Assembly: GCA_017396925.1 (NCBI GenBank)
Contig: JAFQKM010000184.1
Coordinates: forward strand, 1-9,449
DNA: 9,449 nt
Direction of reading: 5' to 3'
Source of the DNA: Clostridia bacterium
GTDB taxonomy: Bacteria; Bacillota; Clostridia; Oscillospirales; Butyricicoccaceae
Position numbers and translations under genes: made by a program. Under the pieces are notes generated by a model. That model saw only the letters and a program-made list of their open reading frames with translations. It did not search any database and was not told where the DNA came from. Numbering within the stretch: the stretch's first letter is position 1; every line of letters starts with the position of its first letter. This document shows positions 5,957 through 9,449 of this stretch, piece by piece.

Positions 5957-6883
5957 CTACACCTCCTCGTAGACCAGATAGATCTGCCCTTCGGCCAGCT
6001 CGCTCTCGCCGGCCGTCAGATCGGCGGTGCCGGCCGAGATATTGCGCACCTGCATCAGGGTCAGATCCTGCTGGGCTTCGCTATGGGCAACGACGGCGCC
6101 GCCCAGGGTGCCGCCCGTGAGGTCGGCTGCCGTATGGATGTGCCCCACGGGCGACGCCCCCACCTGCTCGGCGGTATAGTCGCCGCTCTCGGGCGATACG
6201 GCGCCGGTGCGGCCACAGAAGGTCAATACGCCGCCGCCCGCTGCCGCATGGGCCAGCGACGCCCAGTATTTTGCATTGGCCGTCTCTTCTTCGGCACGCA
6301 TACCGGTGCCGCCTGATGCCCAGCTTTTGCTCAGCATGGCCGAGCCCTCGGCCTGCAGGGCATAGGCCGCCGCATCGTCAACACAGGCGTCGGCGGCCTG
6401 CTTGGCGGCCAGGGCATCCTCGGCATGGGCTCTGGCATAGGGCACCTCGCCGACGATCAGCTCCAGCTCGTGCTGCAGCTGGAGGGCCTGGGAGGGGGTC
6501 GGTTCGGCCGGCTGGCCGTATTCCCCGGCCTTGACCTCCAGCCGGTCGGCCGCCGTCAGCATAACGGCCACGGTGCCGTCGGCCTGTACGGTATAGCCCT
6601 CGAGGGCAAAGCTGCACCAGCCGGCATAGGCCAGCGGCTCGGGCGGGATCCATACGGTATAATCGAGGTCGCTGCCCTCTTCGGTCTTGTGCTGTACGCC
6701 CAGCACGGTGGCCACGGCATTGAGGCCGCGGGCGTCGCGCCAGACGATGCGTTTGTCGACCCCGGCCCAGCTTTCGTCCAGCAGCAGGCGCATCCGGGTG
6801 ACGTTGCCTTCTCCCTGAATGCCGCCCAGCTTGCTGTTTTTCTGCAGAAACGGGCCGCGGACCCTGACTGTGATCTCTCTCAA
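5957..6883 (-). CDS. Receptor-binding/tail fibre protein with BppU-like N-terminus (308 aa)
   Basis: Residues 1-115 form a beta-rich domain with RLLLDESWAGVDKRIVWRDA and WIPPEPLAYAGWCSFALEGY, the pattern of baseplate-upper-protein (BppU)-type N-terminal domains. PTPSQALQLQHELELIVGEV (129-148) begins a helical Ala-rich stalk (148-215) containing KSWASGGTGMRAEEETANAK and YWASLAHAA, a common fibre repeat unit. Residues 219-255 carry the fibre element TFCGRTGAVSPESGDYTAEQ, then VGASPVGHIHTAADL. The end (VRNISAGTADLTAGESELAE, then GQIYLVYE) is a small tip domain. The protein should attach to the virion by its N-terminus and contact the host surface with its C-terminus. The start is TTG (6883-6881), overlapping the upstream TGA in TTGA with AAAGG nearby; no ATG lies close enough to replace it. 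Confidence 0.85.
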   Translation of the reverse strand: MREITVRVRGPFLQKNSKLGGIQGEGNVTRMRLLLDESWAGVDKRIVWRDARGLNAVATVLGVQHKTEEGSDLDYTVWIPPEPLAYAGWCSFALEGYTVQADGTVAVMLTAADRLEVKAGEYGQPAEPTPSQALQLQHELELIVGEVPYARAHAEDALAAKQAADACVDDAAAYALQAEGSAMLSKSWASGGTGMRAEEETANAKYWASLAHAAAGGGVLTFCGRTGAVSPESGDYTAEQVGASPVGHIHTAADLTGGTLGGAVVAHSEAQQDLTLMQVRNISAGTADLTAGESELAEGQIYLVYEEV

Positions 6884-7257
6884 TCCATCACCTTTCCTTT
6901 CTTGAGCGCTTCCAGCAGGGCATTATAGCCTGCGATCATGGCCGCCAGATCGGCGCTCGCGTCCAGCGGCTGGGGCGCCTTGCCCCGAAAGGCCAGCCTG
7001 TGGGCCGTGCCCTCCGACATGAAGATGGGCTCGCCTGCGGCATTGCGGCCCAGCTGCCCCTCCTCCAGCCATGCCCCCGGCTTGAGGGTCAGGCGGTCGT
7101 ATTCCCCGGCGGCGGCGCCGCAGGAGGCCAGGAGGAGGTTGCCCTCCCCCGAGCCGATAAAAAGCTCCTGTGTGTCGCTGCACCAGCCGGGTGCACGGTC
7201 GGGCAGCGCGGGCATCCCCTTTTTGCTGCCGCCGTAGAGGCGGATGCTGCCTGCCAT
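6880..7257 (-). CDS. Short tail fibre/adhesin-like protein with MTD-N-like head (125 aa)
   Basis: The N-terminus SIRLYGGSKKGMPALPDRAP then GWCSDTQELFIGSGEGN follows the 'lxxGtxa-lP-l--GElgfdtdt--lfiGdG' pattern of the small beta-bead domain in phage fibres (major tropism determinant N-terminal type), with Gly-Trp replacing the usual Gly-Glu. The middle (EYDRLTLKPGAWLEEGQLGR, IFMSEGTAHRLAFRGK) continues as short beta strands. A C-terminal helix (LAAMIAGYNALLEALKKGKV) could drive trimerization. A structural attachment module for, or partner of, the following 308-aa fibre is the likely role. The ATG at 7257 lies three bases beyond the preceding stop, with a weak GAGG eight bases upstream. Confidence 0.75.
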   Translation of the reverse strand: MAGSIRLYGGSKKGMPALPDRAPGWCSDTQELFIGSGEGNLLLASCGAAAGEYDRLTLKPGAWLEEGQLGRNAAGEPIFMSEGTAHRLAFRGKAPQPLDASADLAAMIAGYNALLEALKKGKVMD

Positions 7258-7260
7258 GGC

Positions 7261-7476
7261 TTAGGCCTCGGCCTCGCGGTCCATCAGACCGGCGGCATAG
7301 AGGTCCTGACGGTCCGACTGCTCGAGGACCTCGGCAAACTTGCGCTTGATATAGACCGTCTCGCCGCGGCGGATCAGGCAGCCCTCGCCGTTGACCGCCA
7401 CAAAGACGTCGTCGCTGTATTTCTCCTTGTCCTTAAACAGGCGGACAGGGACGTATTCTTCCAGATAATCCTGCAT
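7261..7476 (-). CDS. Small conserved virion-module protein after the capsid gene (71 aa)
   Basis: This is a compact acidic/basic protein: MQDYLEEYVPVRLFKDKEKY, then DDVFVAVNGEGCLIRRGETV and a KRKFAEVLEQSDRQ helix. The 'vfvaVNGe-clIrRGetVyikrkfAevle' pattern matches small proteins I recall directly downstream of capsid genes in Clostridia phages, usually left as hypothetical. A capsid-associated or head-completion role is inferred only from position. The ATG at 7476 has a near-perfect AAAGGAGG six bases upstream, which points to high expression, as expected for a protein made in amounts similar to the capsid protein. It follows the capsid stop by 15 bases. Confidence 0.78.
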   Translation of the reverse strand: MQDYLEEYVPVRLFKDKEKYSDDVFVAVNGEGCLIRRGETVYIKRKFAEVLEQSDRQDLYAAGLMDREAEA

Positions 7477-7491
7477 ATGCTGCCTCCTTTG

Positions 7492-8703
7492 TTAGTTGGG
7501 TTCGCCGTCGAAGGTCGAGGTGGTCTCGATGCGGATCATAAACGACTCGACCAGTCGCTCGGCGGTACGGGTGGCTTTCCAGCCCACGCTGCCGCGCTGG
7601 TCCAGGGGATCGGCGGTGCCCGACGAGCCCAGCTGCTTGACGATGTGGCGCAGGCCGCCGCCCTGGATCTCGGTGACGCCATAGGCGTTTTCGCCCAGGA
7701 TCAGGGTGGAATAGACGGCGCGGCCCTCGGCGCCGCCCTCGCCGGGATAGAGGATGTCGCCGTTCTGCTGGGTGACCTCGCCGTCGAGGGTGATGGCGGC
7801 GCTGCCGGCGCTGCCGGCAATGACCGACAGGATCTTATAGCGGACGCTGTTGAGCAGGACATAGCGGCCCTCGAGGGCAGCCGCCTCGGCGGCGGTGACC
7901 GCTTCGGCCACCATGACCATGGAATTGGCGCTGCTGGCGGTGCCCTTGAGGGTCAGATTGGCGGCGCCGGCGGTGAGGGGCGCGCCCTTGAAGATCTTGG
8001 CCTCGGTGGTCTCGACAAAGCGGACGCCGGCGATCTTGCCGATCTCGCCCTCATACATATCCTTGGGGTCGCAGTAGGTCTTGACATTCTGCCATGCGGG
8101 GTCGCACATCAGGTCGTAGGCGATGTCGGGATGGATGATGGCCACATAGCTGTCGCCGATCTTTTCGGCGTTCTGGGTCTTGAGGTAGCGTGCGGCGCGG
8201 CGGACGGCATCGACCGTCATATAGTGGTTGCCGCTCTGCTTGCCGCCCACCAGCAGATGGCGGCCATTGACCTGACCCTCGGCATACTGGACATTGGTGC
8301 CGCCGTTGAGGATCTCGCGGGTGATGGTATCCAGTGTGGCGCCGGCCTGGTTGCCCAGCAGACGGGTGGCCTGAATGATGTTGTTGTCGACCGACGTCAG
8401 CACCAGCATATCGCTCATCTCGATGTGGCGGCCATACTGCTTGACGGTGGCCTCGACGGTGGAAACATTGAGCTTCTGGCCGTCGGGGGTGACGCCCTCG
8501 GTCAGAGGGGTCAGGGCCTTCTGCAGGGGGCTGTATTTGCGGAACTGGATGGTCTTGCCGCCATTCTTGGGGATGGGATGCTTCTGGCCGAACTGGTCGT
8601 GCACCAGCTTGGGGGTGGCGTTATCGATGAGATAATCGCTGTAGAAGGTACGCATCTCGGCCGAAAGGCCGGCGTCGGTGGTTCTGTTGATGCTGTTGCT
8701 CAT
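7492..8703 (-). CDS. Major capsid protein, N4-gp56 family (403 aa)
   Basis: The sequence fits the N4-gp56 major capsid family along its length: RTTDAGLSAEMRTFYSDYLI (7-26), GGKTIQFRKYSPL (48-60), LTPLTEGVTPDGQKL (64-78), NQAGATLDTITREILNGGTN (118-137), DAVRRAARYLKTQNAEKIGD (165-184), IHPDIAYDLMCDPAWQNVKT (190-209) and EIGKIAGVRFVETTEAKIF (220-238). It forms the HK97-fold shell. Residues of about 240-325 are an Ala/Gly/Val-rich beta segment between 'EAKIFKG' and 'PGEGGAEGRAVYSTLILGE', likely a surface insertion domain. The length is normal. The ATG at 8703 has AAAAGGAG seven bases upstream. It sits between the scaffold-like and 71-aa genes. Confidence 0.94.
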   Translation of the reverse strand: MSNSINRTTDAGLSAEMRTFYSDYLIDNATPKLVHDQFGQKHPIPKNGGKTIQFRKYSPLQKALTPLTEGVTPDGQKLNVSTVEATVKQYGRHIEMSDMLVLTSVDNNIIQATRLLGNQAGATLDTITREILNGGTNVQYAEGQVNGRHLLVGGKQSGNHYMTVDAVRRAARYLKTQNAEKIGDSYVAIIHPDIAYDLMCDPAWQNVKTYCDPKDMYEGEIGKIAGVRFVETTEAKIFKGAPLTAGAANLTLKGTASSANSMVMVAEAVTAAEAAALEGRYVLLNSVRYKILSVIAGSAGSAAITLDGEVTQQNGDILYPGEGGAEGRAVYSTLILGENAYGVTEIQGGGLRHIVKQLGSSGTADPLDQRGSVGWKATRTAERLVESFMIRIETTSTFDGEPN

Positions 8704-8736
8704 ATATGCACTCCTTTTCTGTCAATATGGGATGGC

Positions 8737-9180
8737 TTACAGGCGGATCTCTTCGCCGCGGAGGACGCGCTGGACGATGTCTTCGCGGTCTTCGCGGCTC
8801 AGGTGGGTGCGGCCGGTGCCGAAGGGGGCGGTGCGGCCGGCGGTGATGCCGTTTTCACGGGCGCGCAGGGCCGATGCCGCCATACGGTCGACCATCATCT
8901 GCTCGGCCTGTGCGGCGATGACAGCCTTGATCTCTTCCAGATTGGCCGCTTCGAAGGCCTGACGGAAGGGGATGCCGGCGCGCAGCAGGGCGCGAAGCGC
9001 GGGCTTCTGCAGGGCGGGCTCGATCTCGAGGCCGGGATAGGTCTGCTGCAGCTCCAGCAGGGTATTCTGCCAGGCGTCGGCCTGGCCGGCCGCTTCACGG
9101 GCGCGGAGCAGGCGGCTCATGCCGCTCTTGCCCACAAGGCCCTTTTCGCGGCCCTCGGTTTTACTGATCTGTCTGTTCAT
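8737..9180 (-). CDS. Putative capsid scaffold protein (147 aa)
   Basis: This is a small, almost wholly helical protein encoded between portal and capsid genes, the usual place of a scaffold. It has a basic N-terminus (MNRQISKTEGREKGLVGKSG), long Ala/Gln/Leu helices (FRQAFEAANLEEIKAVIAAQ, AEQMMVDRMAASALRAREN) and a short C-terminal helix, LSREDREDIVQRVLRGEEI. Such a charged helical tail commonly ends scaffolds of Clostridia phages and may bind the capsid protein. The function is inferred from position and composition. The ATG at 9180 has GGAG seven bases upstream. An in-frame ATG at 9207 would add nine residues but has no such site. The gene start overlaps the portal gene end by 20 bases. Confidence 0.8.
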   Translation of the reverse strand: MNRQISKTEGREKGLVGKSGMSRLLRAREAAGQADAWQNTLLELQQTYPGLEIEPALQKPALRALLRAGIPFRQAFEAANLEEIKAVIAAQAEQMMVDRMAASALRARENGITAGRTAPFGTGRTHLSREDREDIVQRVLRGEEIRL

Positions 9181-9449
9181 GATTGTTCTCCTTTCGCTCA
9201 TTTGCATGGTCCAGCTGCCGGTTCAGATAGGCGCGGACATTCTGTTTGCCCTCGAAATCCATCAGCTCCAGCGCACCCAGGGCCTGGGTCTCGAGGCCGG
9301 GACGGAAAAAGCCCAGGCGGTAGAGCTCCTTGGCCAGCTCGTTCTGGCCGGCGCGGGCAAAGGGATCCTTGCGCTGGGCGCGGATGCGGATGTCGAAGAC
9401 CGGGCGGCGGGGGCCGCGGATGCTGTGGCTCGACCAGCTGATAAAATCG
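9161..9449 (-). CDS. Phage portal protein, C-terminal 95 residues (5' part outside window)
   Basis: The open frame enters from the right edge and ends at TAA (9163-9161). The visible part contains RPVFDIRIRAQRKDPFARAG, then QNELAKELYRLGFFRPGLET and QALGALELMDFEGKQNVRAY. The pattern 'fDi-i-aQ-kdPfar--qNElakelyrlGfF-p-l-tqaL--lelmdFeGk' is the C-terminal helical region of portal proteins found beside N4-gp56 capsids in Clostridia phages. The portal forms the dodecameric channel for DNA packaging and exit. The last 20 or so residues (LDHANERKENNHEQTDQ) are hydrophilic and overlap the ribosome site and start of the scaffold-like gene. The assignment rests on this pattern and on position. Confidence 0.78.
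   Translation of the reverse strand, partial: DFISWSSHSIRGPRRPVFDIRIRAQRKDPFARAGQNELAKELYRLGFFRPGLETQALGALELMDFEGKQNVRAYLNRQLDHANERKENNHEQTDQ

Noticed and set aside
5496..7257. A diversity-generating retroelement target, considered because of the MTD-N-like domain
   Set aside because: No C-type-lectin variable region, no adenine-rich template repeat and no reverse transcriptase are present in the window.
8720..8725. A perfect TTGACA on the minus strand just before the capsid gene, as a possible internal promoter
   Set aside because: No acceptable -10 box lies 16-18 bases downstream; the AT-rich CATATATG there is too close and is the start-codon region itself.
7000..9441. An 813-codon open frame on the plus strand, opposite the capsid and scaffold genes
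   Set aside because: It is antisense to strongly recognisable phage genes; its Ala/Gly/Leu/Asp-rich, low-complexity translation is what GC-rich codon bias produces on the opposite strand, and no ribosome site or family pattern is visible.
1..9449. tRNA, CRISPR, insertion sequence, integrase or attachment repeats
   Set aside because: None were seen; the sequence is nearly fully occupied by the listed genes and the largest gap is 67 bases.

Overview
The window reads as part of the late (virion and lysis) region of a bacteriophage or prophage, with one bacterial-type regulator gene at its left end. Every supportable gene lies on the minus strand, so transcription runs from position 9449 towards 1. 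The sequence is GC-rich with strong Shine-Dalgarno sites (AAAGGAGG type). The protein families resemble those of prophages in gut Clostridia (Oscillospiraceae-like hosts). That host assignment is an inference from remembered family resemblance, not from a search.

In transcription order the layout is: the C-terminus of a portal protein (9161-9449); a small scaffold-like protein (8737-9180); an N4-gp56 family major capsid protein (7492-8703); a 71-aa conserved small virion protein (7261-7476); two receptor-binding or fibre proteins, one with an MTD-N-like head and one BppU-like with a 'GRTGAV' fibre motif (5957-7257); an orphan 152-aa protein (5496-5954); a lysis cassette of a membrane/coiled-coil XhlA-like protein, an LLH-like holin and an SH3 + C39 cysteine-peptidase endolysin (4175-5499); a connector/adaptor-like protein (3816-4178); a 502-aa beta-rich nozzle or stabilization-like protein (2311-3819); a short fibre or needle-like protein (1931-2314); and a 381-aa helical protein that may be internal or ejected (763-1908). 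A 67-bp gap then carries a good promoter candidate and an inverted repeat. It leads into an RpiR/MurR-type regulator with a SIS domain, cut off by the window edge (1-695).

The genes are packed almost without gaps and seven junctions overlap, mostly by four bases, so this is one translationally coupled late operon. No tape measure, tail tube, tail sheath or major tail protein is present between the capsid gene and the end of the module. Together with the adaptor- and nozzle-like genes, this suggests a short-tailed (podovirus-like) particle. The fibre and lysis genes sit inside the structural module, separating the head genes from the connector genes.

The points most worth a second look are the holin gene, whose best start is a non-canonical ATC in a ribosome-binding context nearly identical to that of the 381-aa gene; the split head/lysis/connector order; and the RpiR-type regulator, with its own promoter and candidate operator, directly after the last virion gene. 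I saw no tRNA, rRNA, CRISPR array, insertion sequence, integrase, terminase or convincing terminator. No intergenic stretch exceeds 67 bases.
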